Assembly (NCBI RefSeq): GCF_029457495.1
Contig: NZ_CP120362.1
Coordinates: 124,001-188,000, forward strand
DNA: 64,000 nucleotides
Reading direction: 5' to 3'
From: Chelativorans sp. AA-79
GTDB lineage: Bacteria; Pseudomonadota; Alphaproteobacteria; Rhizobiales; Rhizobiaceae
The stretch's first letter is position 1, and each line of letters starts with the position of its first letter. This document shows positions 18,173 through 27,012 of the stretch, in pieces. The position numbers were made by a program, and so were the translations under genes. The notes beneath the pieces are model-generated. The model searched no databases and was not told the origin of the DNA. It saw only the letters and a list, made by a program, of their open reading frames with translations.

Positions 18173-19837
18173 TCAATCTGTATCCTCAACAAAGGGTACA
18201 GGTTTGCTGGAGTCGACGCCGCGGAGCGAGCCCAATCCCCGATCATCCACCTTCGATTTCGAAGAAGCCTTCCCGCGTCGCGCAGCCGCCGTCTTATTGG
18301 TTGCCACCTCGACCAATTCTCGCTGTGCGACGGCGGTGCGGACGATGGCGCGCGTGTCCACTTCACGGCGGCCTTTGGCCAGCAAGCTGCGTCGGGCGGT
18401 CACCGCCTCGTGCAGGGTGATCGAAGGCAACGTCACGTCGGCATAGCGGGCTTCCACGAAGTTTCCTGAAGGCCGCCGGACGAAGATGCGCGCCATGTCA
18501 CGCGGATCGTATTTGACAAGCAAGCGCCGTTCAGAACGCCCGACGTCGGCGCTGAGCGCCGCGGACCAATAACGCAGGCCAAACAGGTGAATACCGGTCG
18601 GCCGCAAGGTGCGCTCCTGCTCCGGCAGGAACGCCAGCCAGAAGCGCATTCGATCTTGTGGCAACCGAAGCGGGATTTCGCCCTCGTGCTCCCGCCATAT
18701 CGCGATCGGCGGTCGACCCAGACTGCCGTGGATCGATTGATGGTAGGCGCCGACGATGTCGAGAGCGATGTAGCGCTCGAGCTCCCTCAGAGTCAGGGCC
18801 GCATGGCGCTTGGAGTTGTAGTCGCCCAACTCCTGTTCGTTGCTGAACGTTGTTCCGGGCAGGAGATGCAGCCTCCCCATCTGCGTGCCGATCAGGCGCT
18901 CGATATGACCGCCGAAACGCGGCTCACCCGGTGGCCGCCACTCGATCGCGATGCCGGCGTCCTGGCATCCTCGCTTGAAGGCCCGGCTGCGGAAGTCAGG
19001 GCCATTGTCGACGTGCACCGTGTCCGGCAGGCCGGCGACGGGCCAAGGCTCCGTTATCTCGCGTTCCCGCAGCCATGCCGATTTGTCGAACACGGAGTGT
19101 AGCAGGCACAGGCTGGTCGACAGGCGGGACGGCGCCTCCATCGTGAGATAGAAGCCGGTCACCATCCGGCTGCAGACATCCATCGCTAGCGTCAGCCATG
19201 GTCGTCCGATCGGCTGCCGCGTCTCTTCGTCAACGACGAAGATGTCGGCCTTGGTATGGTCGATCTGCACCACTGCCAGGGGACGAGAGGCCTCAAACGA
19301 TCCGGGAACGGCCGTTGTCGCCTTGAAGATCTTCTGTTCGCCGCGGCGCTTGGCTCGTTTCTGGAGGTCGATGTCCTTGAGGCGGGTCACTATCGTTCGG
19401 CGATGCGGCGGCTTCAGTCCAACCGAGATGCAGTTTGTCTGCACGTCCCGCACCAACTGCGAGATCGTCGGTCGGGTCCGCTTCAGGTAGAACCTTTTGA
19501 TAGTCTTGCTAACGATCTCCTCCCGCTTCTCGTCCAGCGTACGATGACCCTCAGGCCGTCCGCGCTTACGATCGACAAGAGACAGAACGGTCCCGCCGGC
19601 GCGGAACAGCTTGATCAGCCGGTAGGCCGTCGCCTGGCTGACATTCATCTCGGCAGCGAGCCCGGAAACGTCTGCCGCGGTCGCACCGTCAGGATTGCGC
19701 TTCAGGAATTCACGGATCGCATCCGCCCGCCGGCAAGCTTCATCCCAAAGCGCTTCGTCAATCTCGTCAGGAAATGGATCGTTCATGGCAGGCTCGCGAG
19801 GAAACATCGCGAACCTCATTCTCACATTAAGTGACAA
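18173..19837 (-). CDS. tniA: TniA-family DDE transposase, copy 1
   Basis: A Mu-type integrase-fold transposase, up to 554 residues. An N-terminal helix-turn-helix (about 55-90, MNVSQATAYRLIKLFRAGG) is followed by a second DNA-binding region. The rve catalytic core has Asp193 (QIDHTKAD), Asp277 (VDNGPDF) and Glu313 (GGHIERLIG), the classical D,D35E spacing. A Mu C-terminal beta domain follows. The longest frame begins at a TTG inside the right-end repeats; ATG codons at 19819 and 19786 are possible real starts, and I cannot decide between them. Without a TnsA partner, strand transfer would give cointegrates. Confidence 0.92.
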   Translation of the reverse strand: MSLNVRMRFAMFPREPAMNDPFPDEIDEALWDEACRRADAIREFLKRNPDGATAADVSGLAAEMNVSQATAYRLIKLFRAGGTVLSLVDRKRGRPEGHRTLDEKREEIVSKTIKRFYLKRTRPTISQLVRDVQTNCISVGLKPPHRRTIVTRLKDIDLQKRAKRRGEQKIFKATTAVPGSFEASRPLAVVQIDHTKADIFVVDEETRQPIGRPWLTLAMDVCSRMVTGFYLTMEAPSRLSTSLCLLHSVFDKSAWLREREITEPWPVAGLPDTVHVDNGPDFRSRAFKRGCQDAGIAIEWRPPGEPRFGGHIERLIGTQMGRLHLLPGTTFSNEQELGDYNSKRHAALTLRELERYIALDIVGAYHQSIHGSLGRPPIAIWREHEGEIPLRLPQDRMRFWLAFLPEQERTLRPTGIHLFGLRYWSAALSADVGRSERRLLVKYDPRDMARIFVRRPSGNFVEARYADVTLPSITLHEAVTARRSLLAKGRREVDTRAIVRTAVAQRELVEVATNKTAAARRGKASSKSKVDDRGLGSLRGVDSSKPVPFVEDTD

Positions 19838-19943
19838 AAACCAATGCGCATTATCGAATTAACTGCCCATTCGCAAATTAAGTGCCAGCGTAAGCATCTG
19901 AAATCATTGAGGCATGATTCTCATAATTAAGTGCCAAGCGACA
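19818..19943. repeat. Right-end transposase-site repeats, copy 1
   Basis: Four sites in the same orientation: ATTCTCACATTAAGTGAC (19818), ATTATCGAATTAACTGCCCA (19850), ATTCGCAAATTAAGTGCCAG (19869) and the terminal ATTCTCATAATTAAGTGCCA (19917), which runs into AGCGACA. Unequal site numbers at the two ends (three left, four right) are typical of Tn7-like and Tn5053-like elements. The first site overlaps the tniA start region, which could let TniA control its own expression. Confidence 0.75.
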
Positions 19944-20711
19944 CCAGGTCCTGGACCAGTTCGCAGGCCGCGCCCAGACCGGTGGCAAGCAACACGCTTT
20001 CCGTGCCGGCCCGTCGGCCGCTCTCATGACCCGCACCATGGATCAGGGGTTCGAGTTCAACACCATGGCGCACAAACAGCGCCCCAACCCCCTTCGGCGC
20101 GTAGAGTTTGTGCCCGGCAATTGTCAGGAGGTCGACGCCAAGATCGTCCACGCGCGCCGGAATCTTGCCGGCCGACTGCGCGGCGTCGGTGTGAAACCGG
20201 ATCTCACGCTCTCGCGCGATGGCACCGATCTCCTCGATCGGCTGAACGGTGCCGACCTCATTGTTGGCGTGCATGACGCTGATCAGAATGGTGCGCGGTG
20301 TGATCGCCCGGTGCACATCCTCGGGGTCGACCCGGCCCGTCGAGTCCACTGGAAGGTATGTGACCCTCGCACCAAGCCACTCGAAGAACCGGCGAGGAGC
20401 GAGGACTGCCGGATGCTCGATCGTGGTCGTGATGATGTGGTCGCCCTTTTCGCGGAGCGCAAAGAACGTACCTTTAAGCGCCAGATTATTGCTTTCGCTG
20501 CCGCCACTCGTGAACACGATCTCCGCAGGTGTTGAGCCGAGCAGCGCGGCAACCTGGGCGCGCGCGCGCTCCAGGACGGCCTTGGCGGGCGTGCTTGCCC
20601 AATGACCGCTGGAAGGATTGCCGAAGGCCTCCTCCAGTATGGCCGGATCGCGGCGACGGCCGCCGGGTCGATCGGCGTGCTCGCATTGTAGTCGAGATAG
20701 ATCCGGGTCAT
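19944..20711 (-). pseudogene. Cysteine desulfurase (NifS/IscS-like), truncated and frameshifted
   Basis: A PLP-dependent cysteine desulfurase: N-terminus MTRIYLDYNASTPID, then VFTSGGSESNNLALKG, IEHPAVLAPRRFFEWLGARV, ISVMHANNEVGTVQPIEEIG, RFHTDAAQSAGKIP and DLLTIAGHKLYAPKGVGALF with the PLP lysine. A base is missing near 20643 (PYWRRPS should read PYLEEAFGNPS), and the 3' third, including the active cysteine loop, is replaced by the transposon's right end. It began 4 bp after the dsrE-like gene, so the two were an operon supplying and passing on sulfur. Confidence 0.85.
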
Positions 20712-20715
20712 CAGC

Positions 20716-21066
20716 TCAGAACACCAGCACCTTATCGGCGCCAAGCGTCGCATCCCCGAGTTCATCCATGGTGCTGCGCTTCGCGCCGACCATGACATCA
20801 TCGTCTGTCATGCCGCGCGCGTCCATGCAGGTGCCGCAGAGCAACACGGCACCTTTCGCGAGCACGCGCTTGAGCATGCGTTCCATATTGTAGTAGCCGT
20901 CCGGCGTCTTCTGCCCCTTGCGTGCGGCGATGACGGTGTCAGCCATCAAGAAGATGGTGATCTCCGCCACCGGATCCTTCTTAATCAGCGTGTGAGCGAG
21001 GCGAAGGGCGTTGTAGCAGCGCTCGGTGCCATAAGGCGGATCATTCAGGATGAGCAGGGTCTTCAT
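20716..21066 (-). CDS. DsrE-family sulfur-relay protein
   Basis: A 116-residue DsrE/TusD-like protein: KTLLILNDPPYGTERCYNAL, ITIFLMADTVIAARKGQKTP, AVLLCGTCMDARGM. The cysteine in LLCGTCMDARG sits where DsrE-family sulfur carriers hold persulfide. It is intact, and lies between a SHOCT protein and the broken cysteine desulfurase on the same strand, consistent with moving sulfur from the desulfurase to an acceptor. Confidence 0.88.
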   Translation of the reverse strand: MKTLLILNDPPYGTERCYNALRLAHTLIKKDPVAEITIFLMADTVIAARKGQKTPDGYYNMERMLKRVLAKGAVLLCGTCMDARGMTDDDVMVGAKRSTMDELGDATLGADKVLVF

Positions 21067-21093
21067 GCGCGTGGTCTCCGGTGTGGATGCGGT

Positions 21094-21459
21094 TCATTCG
21101 CCGAGAATACGTCGGCGCTCCTCGAACTCTTGCTTGTCGATCTCGCCCCGCGCGAAGCGTTCCTTGAGGATGTCGAGCGATGTTCGCGCCGGTGGCGGCT
21201 GATGCGCTGCGGCGGCCTGCCATGGTCCGCCGAGCCAGCGCACGAGGAGAACGGCGATCGCGACCACGATGGCGAGCGCAAGGATCATGAAAATCGGACC
21301 GAAGATCATTCCCGGCCATCCGCCGCCCCATCCCATCATATGCGGGCCCCACCCATAGCGACCGAAATCGGGAGACGTCTGTTGCGCCCACGCAGCAACG
21401 GGCAGAAGGGCAATCGCGGCGCCTGCGGCCGCTACTGTCGATATCCGAATTTTTGTCAT
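21094..21459 (-). CDS. SHOCT-domain membrane protein
   Basis: About 121 residues from ATG at 21459, which follows GGAGCAGG. A signal-like hydrophobic N-terminus ends VAAWAQQ. A glycine, tryptophan and methionine-rich stretch (YGWGPHMMGWGGGWPGM) comes next, then a membrane helix (IFMILALAIVVAIAVLLVRW). The short C-terminal SHOCT motif is SLDILKERFARGEIDKQEFE. SHOCT proteins are common in metal and envelope-stress loci; function is unproven. The same frame stays open upstream through the rhodanese relic, so an in-frame fusion product is formally possible. Confidence 0.82.
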   Translation of the reverse strand: MTKIRISTVAAAGAAIALLPVAAWAQQTSPDFGRYGWGPHMMGWGGGWPGMIFGPIFMILALAIVVAIAVLLVRWLGGPWQAAAAHQPPPARTSLDILKERFARGEIDKQEFEERRRILGE

Positions 21460-21499
21460 GTTCCTGCTCCTTCGAGGGTGGTTGTGCCGTCCGCTGCCT

Positions 21500-22016
21500 G
21501 CGTCCGGTAATACGTTGGGGCCGGTTCGCTCTCTTTCGCCGATCTCGACCGGCCGACCTTCGCGATTCCATTGCTCCATGCCGCCGCGGAGAACGCCGAC
21601 ATCGCGAAAACCGGCGTCGCTGAGGAGCGTAGCCGCAGCCGCGGAACGCTTGTCCGTCTTGCAGACGAGAATGACGGATTGGTCCCGAGATGCCCTGATC
21701 TCGATCAAACGTTTAGGCAACTCGCCAAGTGGCAGGTTGAGCGCCGAGGCGATATGGCCGAGCCCGCCTTCAAATTCGTCCGGCCCACGCACGTCGACGA
21801 CGGTGATGCTGTCCCGTGAAGCCGATCTGCGAGTGTGCTCACGTCGATCCACCGGTGTTTTTCGCCTTGCAATCGCCTGACCAGTCGCGGCAGGAAGGCG
21901 ATGGCCGCGAGCAGTCCGAGCGCTATCAGGCCGTAGCGGATCGCGGAGGCATCGCCGGCGAGTGCCTCACGTCCGGCATGACCGAGCCAGGTATAGGCGA
22001 CCGCGCCCGGCGCCAT
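21500..22016 (-). pseudogene. VTT/DedA-tail plus rhodanese protein, truncated and frameshifted
   Basis: The upstream part reads APGAVAYTWLGHAGREALAG and YGLIALGLLAAIAFLPRLVR, the C-terminal end of a VTT/DedA-type membrane protein. After a one-base loss near 21815-21840 the next frame gives DSITVVDVRGPDEFEGGLGH, LVCKTDKRSAAAATLLSDAG and FRDVGVLRGGMEQWN, a rhodanese domain with active-site Cys in LVCKTDKR. The membrane N-terminus is missing. It was probably one fused protein channelling sulfur at the membrane. No stop follows the rhodanese before the SHOCT gene. Confidence 0.7.
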
Positions 22017-22082
22017 GCAGATGGTTTATGGCGAAACTCACATCGCCCAAGCTGAAGGCGACGTGTCGTCTGCGCTCTTGAT

Positions 22083-22112
22083 TGTCAGAAAAAGATACCC
22101 TATTTTCTGACA
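22083..22112 (+). promoter_or_regulatory. Operator-like inverted repeat before the complete abiE pair
   Basis: Perfect 10-bp arms, TGTCAGAAAA at 22083 and TTTTCTGACA at 22103, separated by 10 bp and ending one base before the abiEi start codon. Position and geometry mirror the repeat in front of the orphan antitoxin at 15.6 kb although the sequence differs. It is the likely binding site of the AbiEi encoded next. Confidence 0.72.
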
Positions 22113-22113
22113 C

Positions 22114-22743
22114 ATGACGGCAGCCACAACACCAGTATCCGATCGTATCATGCGACGCGTCCGCGCTGGCGGGCGTGGCGGTGTTTTCACGCCCAGTGAC
22201 TTTCTGGATGTGGCAGGGCGCGCCGCCGTCGATCAGGCCCTCTCCCGCTTGGTCAAGAGTGGGAAGCTGCGCCGCCTGGCGCGTGGCCTCTATGACTATC
22301 CGAAGGTCCATCCGAAGCTGGGGCCGCTCTCGCCGGCGCCCGATGACGTTGCGCGTGCACTTGCCCGGGAGACCGGTTCGCGCGCGCAGATCGCCGGTGC
22401 GCACGCAGCCAATGCACTCGGCCTCTCGACGCAGGTTCCTGCTAAGAGCCTCTACCTGACCGACGGGCCCTCACGCCGGATCGTGCTAGGCAAGCGCGTG
22501 ATCGATCTCCGACACGCGTCACCCAAGCATCTGATCGCGCCGGGCAGTCCAGCCGGGACCGTTGTCCAAGCTCTCCGCCATGTCGGACCGGTCCGCGCCG
22601 CTGATGTGGCCCGGGTTGCAGCCCGTCGGCTGTCGGCCAGCGACAAGAGGCTGCTCGCGTCCAACGCGGTCCAGGCTCCGACCTGGATGCGCCCCACGCT
22701 GATCTCGATCGGCAACACAGCATCGGAAGCAATAAATGGATAA
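22114..22743 (+). CDS. abiEi: AbiEi-type antitoxin of a complete AbiE pair
   Basis: A 209-residue antitoxin and repressor. Winged-helix part: GVFTPSDFLDVAGRAAVDQA, then LSRLVKSGKLRRLARGLYDY. The C-terminal domain includes AQIAGAHAANALGLSTQVPA and RHASPKHLIAPGSPAGTVVQ. It overlaps the toxin gene by 8 bases. It is clearly a relative of the protein at 15613 but far from identical, so the two probably do not cross-regulate. Confidence 0.9.
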   Translation: MTAATTPVSDRIMRRVRAGGRGGVFTPSDFLDVAGRAAVDQALSRLVKSGKLRRLARGLYDYPKVHPKLGPLSPAPDDVARALARETGSRAQIAGAHAANALGLSTQVPAKSLYLTDGPSRRIVLGKRVIDLRHASPKHLIAPGSPAGTVVQALRHVGPVRAADVARVAARRLSASDKRLLASNAVQAPTWMRPTLISIGNTASEAING

Positions 22744-23773
22744 GGTCGCTCGTCTTCCGGCAGGTGATCGTGCAGCTCTATTTGGCGAAACCGGCGCTCG
22801 CCGTGGCGTTGCCAACACGATCATCGAAAAGGACTTTTGGGTCTGCTGGACCTTGAAGCGATTGTTCGGTCTTCCGAAGAACGCGGCCGCCAGCCTGGTC
22901 TTCAAGGGCGGAACGTCTCTGTCCAAAGCCTTCGGCATCATCCGCCGCTTCTCCGAGGACATCGACCTGTCCTTCGACCGGGCGGATCTCGGCTACACAG
23001 GTGATCGTGATCCGGAGCAAGAGGGCATCAGCCGGAAGAAGGCAGGGCGGCTCATCGATGACCTGGTGGAGGATGTCGAGAGGCATATCGCCGACAGGTT
23101 GCTTCCTGCCCTTCGCGCCGCGATCGTCGAGGAGTTCGGCGAACCGCAAAACGATAAGTGGACACTTTCGATCGATGAAGCCGATGCGCAGACATTGAAT
23201 TTCCACTACCCGATCGCGCTTCCAACGGCCGAATATCAAGGCATGGCGTACATCACGCCGCGGGTGAAGCTCGAACTTGGTGCCCGCGGCGACCCTTGGC
23301 CGATTGAGACGAAGGTCATCCACCCTTACGCGGCCGAGGATTTTCCTGACTTCTTCGAGGATCCGGACGCGGCCGTCACAGTACTCTCGGCACGACGAAC
23401 ATTCTGGGAAAAAGCCACGGCCTTGCACGCGGAGGCCAATCGTCCTGCCGCGTCCGCGACGCCGCAATATTTCTCGCGCCACTATTATGATCTCGCCATG
23501 CTGCTCGGCTCCGATGAGGGCAAGGCCGCTGCCGCTGATCTTGAGCTTCTGGCAACGGTGGCAAAGCACAAGGCAACCTTCTTTCGCTCGGGCTGGGCAA
23601 ACTACGATGCGGCGCGTCCAGGCACCTTGCGGCTGATGCCCAACGAGGCGCGGATCAGGGATCTCAGAGCCGACTACCGTGAAATGGCGCCGATGATGTT
23701 CGACGACAGCCCGCCGTCCTTCGACGACATTCTCTCCACGATCGAAAAGCTGCAGGAATCCATCAACAGCTAG
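22736..23773 (+). CDS. abiEii: AbiEii-type nucleotidyltransferase toxin
   Basis: A 345-residue nucleotidyltransferase toxin of the type IV AbiE system, which blocks growth and can abort phage infection. The catalytic signature is intact: VFKGGTSLSKAFGIIRRFSE with the nucleotide-binding GGTS-LSK at 57-64, and SEDIDLSF at 73-80 supplying the metal-binding aspartates. Length is normal for the family. It is intact with its antitoxin and is enclosed by the two TniABQ transposons, where it could stabilise the segment. Confidence 0.9.
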   Translation: MDKVARLPAGDRAALFGETGARRGVANTIIEKDFWVCWTLKRLFGLPKNAAASLVFKGGTSLSKAFGIIRRFSEDIDLSFDRADLGYTGDRDPEQEGISRKKAGRLIDDLVEDVERHIADRLLPALRAAIVEEFGEPQNDKWTLSIDEADAQTLNFHYPIALPTAEYQGMAYITPRVKLELGARGDPWPIETKVIHPYAAEDFPDFFEDPDAAVTVLSARRTFWEKATALHAEANRPAASATPQYFSRHYYDLAMLLGSDEGKAAAADLELLATVAKHKATFFRSGWANYDAARPGTLRLMPNEARIRDLRADYREMAPMMFDDSPPSFDDILSTIEKLQESINS

Positions 23774-24034
23774 GCGCAGGCATAGACCGCCGCCGCGCTC
23801 GGCAACAGGTTTGGCACATCCTCCGGCACGTCGGCGAGCAGGGCTGTCAGTCCGGCTTTGCGCGACTGCAGCGTCTCGATTTGATCCTTCAACTTGAGCG
23901 GCGGGATGCCTGCTAGGATCGCGTCGACCGCCTTCTCCAGTTCCCGCCGCCTTCTGGAGCTCCGAACGCCAAGCGTCGCTATTGCATCGTCGCTCACGGT
24001 TAATCCGGTTCATCTCCTCGGCATAGGGACGCAT
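23770..24034 (-). pseudogene. Serine recombinase C-terminal fragment
   Basis: The minus strand reads MNRINRERRCNSDAWRSELQ, then after a frameshift near 23945 LEKAVDAILAGIPPLKLKDQ and IETLQSRKAGLTALLADVPE. This is the coiled-coil tail typical of large serine recombinases and resolvases (the zinc ribbon and catalytic parts are absent). It meets the end of the abiEii gene at 23770-23773. It may be the leftover of an integrase that once brought in part of this region. Confidence 0.65.
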
Positions 24035-24692
24035 CGCCTAGGCGGCGACTTCGGCCGCCATCATGCGGCGCTTCAAATGTGGCGCCGTTGCGCCCATGGT
24101 AGACTGGATGCAACGTCCACCAATTTTTTGCGCAGTACAAGATCACCTGTGCAATCTTCGTGCAGCCACAAGTAAGACGGAGACCATTCCGGCGGGCCTA
24201 GCGCGGTGCTGGATGCCGCTGGAGTGGCAAGACTTGTTTCCTCGCCGCTCCGCCGAACCAAGGCGTAATGTGTTCATCTCGCGGAGCGAATGCAGGGGCG
24301 AGAGAGTGTTTAGGCCGCCAGGGCCACGCTGGCGATTCCGGCTTTGTCACCAAACCTCGGATTGGTTCCGGCGGGAGCCTCCATTGTCTGCAGTGCGCGG
24401 CGGACGCCAGCTACATGCTCATCGGTGACGTCAGCATGCGTGGCAAAGCAGGCGCCGAGCGCGAGGATCTGGAGGAAGGAGGAGGCGGTCTTCATCGTCA
24501 TCGTCCTGCGGCTGATGTGTTTGTGCCTTTCGGTCGGGCCCGCAGCGCTCTGGGTTCATGCAATAGTCTTGCCGTCCGTGCCTGCGCTCGTGCGGGCCGG
24601 TCCACTCATCCATCGTGTCAGTTTGCTTTGAACGCTCTCTACAGCGTTCAGAGTAAATGTAACCACACTGCTCGCAGAGCCGAAATTCGGTC
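24035..24692. other. Intergenic stretch with no convincing gene
   Basis: Several short open frames lie on both strands, but none shows a recognisable domain, and composition and frame breaks suggest decayed DNA. One minus-strand frame (24310-24501) starts with a signal-like sequence (TASSFLQILALGACFATHAD) and could be a small secreted protein. I have no family match and do not call it. Confidence 0.4.
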
Positions 24693-24901
24693 ATGTCCCT
24701 ACGGGTATCCACGGATATGCCGTCAGCTTTCTCGCAATTAATCCTGCCATGGGGGCTGACGTTTGCGGCCGGTGCGATGGTCTATGTCATCAGCCATGAG
24801 ATCATTCCGGACACGCACCGCAACGGCTTCGAGAAGGAGGCGACGCTGGGGCTGACGGTCGGGCTGTGGTCATGATGTACCTGGACGTCGCCTTTGGATG
24901 A
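24693..24901 (+). pseudogene. ZIP-family metal transporter, C-terminal fragment with frameshift
   Basis: The translation LPWGLTFAAGAMVYVISHEI followed by IPDTHRNGFEKEATLGLTVG matches the last helices of ZIP-type divalent-metal transporters, with the metal-binding His-Glu of ISHEI. The frame then breaks; restoring one base near 24865 gives VVMMYLDVAFG and the stop at 24899-24901. Everything upstream of this C-terminal piece is missing. Confidence 0.68.
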
Positions 24902-25022
24902 AAGGATCACCCCGGCAGGCACGCTGCGCGCTTTCCCGAGCACTGTTGACCGATATCAAGGCCGCGTGCCCCGCCATTTGGAAAAAGGGACGAGTGATCG
25001 ATACAGCCGCTCAGGCCCGAGT

Positions 25023-26870
25023 ATGAACCGCAAGCACAAGCTCAACATCGGCTACATCATCTTCGTCTTCATCTTGCTCGGGCTCTTCCAGCTTTGGCTC
25101 GCCTCGCGCGATGTCGCCCAACTCTCCTACAGCGACCTCATGCGGATGGTGGACAGCGGCAAGGTGGCATCCGTCACCATTACGGAGTCAATGATTCAGG
25201 GCCGATTCAGGGAGCCGCAAGAGGGTAAGAACCTGTTCGTATCAGCCAGGGTGGACCCAGATGCGGCGGCGGCGTTCGAAAGGGCAAGCGTCGAGGTCAC
25301 CGGCGGCACGGATAGCAACTGGTTGACGACCATCCTCTCATGGGTCGTGCCGATCTTGTTCTTCTTCTTCCTGTGGTCGTTCCTGTTTCGCGGCTTTGCC
25401 GAAAGGCAGGGCATGGGCGGTCTCGTCAATATCGGTAAATCGAAGGCCAAGGTCTATGTGGAGCGCCAGACAGGGGTAACCTTCGCAGATGTGGCCGGGG
25501 TCGATGAGGCCAAGGCCGAGTTGCAGGAGATCGTCTCCTTTCTCAAAGACCGCGAAAAGTACGGCCGGCTCGGAGCGCGGATCCCGAAGGGAATCCTGCT
25601 CGTCGGCCCTCCCGGCACGGGCAAGACGCTGATGGCGCGAGCTGTGGCCGGAGAAGCCGGCGTTCCCTTCTTCTCGATTTCCGGTTCGGAATTCGTGGAG
25701 ATGTTCGTCGGCGTGGGGGCGGCACGTGTGCGCGACCTGTTCGAACAGGCGCGTCAGGCCGCCCCCTGCATCATCTTCATCGACGAACTGGACGCGCTCG
25801 GCCGCGCGCGAAGCCCCTTTTCTGGCCTTGGCGGCGGCGATGAGAAGGAACAGACGCTGAACCAGCTTTTGTCGGAACTGGACGGCTTCGATCCGCGCAT
25901 CGGTATCGTGCTTCTCGCCGCGACCAACCGCCCGGAGATCCTTGATCCGGCGCTGCTGAGGGCAGGCCGCTTCGACCGGCAGGTCGTGCTGGATCGGCCT
26001 GATCGCCGAGGCCGGGAGGAGATACTCGCCGTCCATATGAAAAAAATCGTCACCGCCCCTGATATGAAAATCGGCGACATTGCCGCGATAACACCAGGCT
26101 TCACCGGCGCGGATCTAGCCAACCTCGTCAATGAAGCAGCGATCTTTGCAACCCGCCGCAACTCGGATGAGGTCACGATGGACGACTTCACGAACGCCGT
26201 CGAGCGGATCGTCGCTGGCTCGGAGCGCAGAAGCCGCCTGCTGAAACCGGAAGAACGTGAGAGGATCGCTTATCACGAAATGGGCCACGCGCTGGTGGCC
26301 TCGGCCCTGCCAAAGACGGATCCGGTGCATAAGGTCTCCATCATACCGCGCTCGATCGGAGCGCTCGGCTACACGTTGCAGCGGCCGACGGACGACCGCT
26401 TCCTGATCACGACCGCCGAGCTCAAGCAACGCATGACGGTTCTCCTGGCGGGCCGAGCCGCCGAAGATATCGTTTTTGGCGAAATCTCCACGGGTGCCGC
26501 CGACGATCTGGCCAGGGCAACTGACGTCGCACGCCAGATCGTCACACGCTTCGGCATGAGTGCTAAGGTCGGCCAGGCCGTGCTTGAGGAGCAGAGGCAG
26601 CAATATCTGGAGGACAGGATAGGAATTCGTCCGCGCGACTATTCTGAGGCGACGGCACGCGAGGTCGATCTTGCTATCCGGGAAATGATCGACGAGGCCT
26701 ATGCGATGGCGAAGGACATGCTGCGGGGACGGATGGCGGATCTCAAGGCGGGGGCGGAACTGCTGCTTGAACGCGAGACGATCACGCCGGCGGATTTTCC
26801 GCCGCTGCAACGTGACGACGACGCAGAGGCACCCGAACTCCCGGCGATCATGCCAGCCCAAGCCGATTGA
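25023..26870 (+). CDS. ftsH: ATP-dependent zinc metalloprotease FtsH (accessory copy)
   Basis: A membrane-anchored AAA+ protease of about 615 residues that pulls out and degrades damaged or unassembled membrane and cytosolic proteins. Two membrane helices (about 11-26 and 102-122) flank a short periplasmic domain. The ATPase has Walker A GPPGTGKT (195-202), Walker B IIFIDEL and the [20 protein letters not shown] region. The zinc site is HEMGH (418-422). ATG at 25023 is taken as the start because homology begins at [11 protein letters not shown], although the frame is open from 24894 and no strong ribosome site is seen. The company of sulfur-relay genes and location in a mobile segment suggest a stress-tolerance copy rather than the housekeeping one. 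Confidence 0.93.
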   Translation: MNRKHKLNIGYIIFVFILLGLFQLWLASRDVAQLSYSDLMRMVDSGKVASVTITESMIQGRFREPQEGKNLFVSARVDPDAAAAFERASVEVTGGTDSNWLTTILSWVVPILFFFFLWSFLFRGFAERQGMGGLVNIGKSKAKVYVERQTGVTFADVAGVDEAKAELQEIVSFLKDREKYGRLGARIPKGILLVGPPGTGKTLMARAVAGEAGVPFFSISGSEFVEMFVGVGAARVRDLFEQARQAAPCIIFIDELDALGRARSPFSGLGGGDEKEQTLNQLLSELDGFDPRIGIVLLAATNRPEILDPALLRAGRFDRQVVLDRPDRRGREEILAVHMKKIVTAPDMKIGDIAAITPGFTGADLANLVNEAAIFATRRNSDEVTMDDFTNAVERIVAGSERRSRLLKPEERERIAYHEMGHALVASALPKTDPVHKVSIIPRSIGALGYTLQRPTDDRFLITTAELKQRMTVLLAGRAAEDIVFGEISTGAADDLARATDVARQIVTRFGMSAKVGQAVLEEQRQQYLEDRIGIRPRDYSEATAREVDLAIREMIDEAYAMAKDMLRGRMADLKAGAELLLERETITPADFPPLQRDDDAEAPELPAIMPAQAD

Positions 26871-26920
26871 GCACGGCTCCTCCAGACAATCTTACGGCGA
26901 CAACCCTCCAAGCTGTCGCT

Positions 26921-27012
26921 TGGCACTTAAACGCAAGAATGCGGCGGTTTTGTCCGGATTGGGCACCTAATCGTGAGAATCCTCGCAGCCAGATTCTCAA
27001 ATTAACTGCATT
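26921..27012. repeat. Left-end transposase-site repeats, copy 2
   Basis: The same three sites as at the left end of copy 1 (26921, 26961 and reversed at 26993), unchanged. Confidence 0.75.

Larger units (their letters stand above)
16336..19943. mobile_element. TniA-TniB-TniQ transposon, copy 1 (3,608 bp)
   Basis: The unit starts TGTCGCTTGGCACTTAA and ends with its exact inverse complement. It holds three minus-strand genes, tniA, tniB and tniQ, and no resolvase, cargo or TnsA-like nuclease. Several repeated binding-site-like motifs lie inside each end. TGT termini plus this gene trio place it in the Tn7/Tn5053 (Mu-like) superfamily. A second copy of identical length lies at 26914-30521. The five bases flanking each side (CGATC and CCAGG) do not match, so no target duplication is preserved. 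It separates an abiEii stub from a truncated cysteine desulfurase. Confidence 0.93.

Noticed and set aside
17546..18469. 307-codon plus-strand frame inside tniB/tniA (and its twin at 28124-29047)
   Set aside because: Antisense shadow of tniB and tniA, present in both copies only because the copies are identical.
22778..24034. 418-codon minus-strand frame opposite abiEii
   Set aside because: Most of it is antisense to the conserved toxin gene. Only its first residues (MNRINRERR) are real, as part of the serine recombinase relic.
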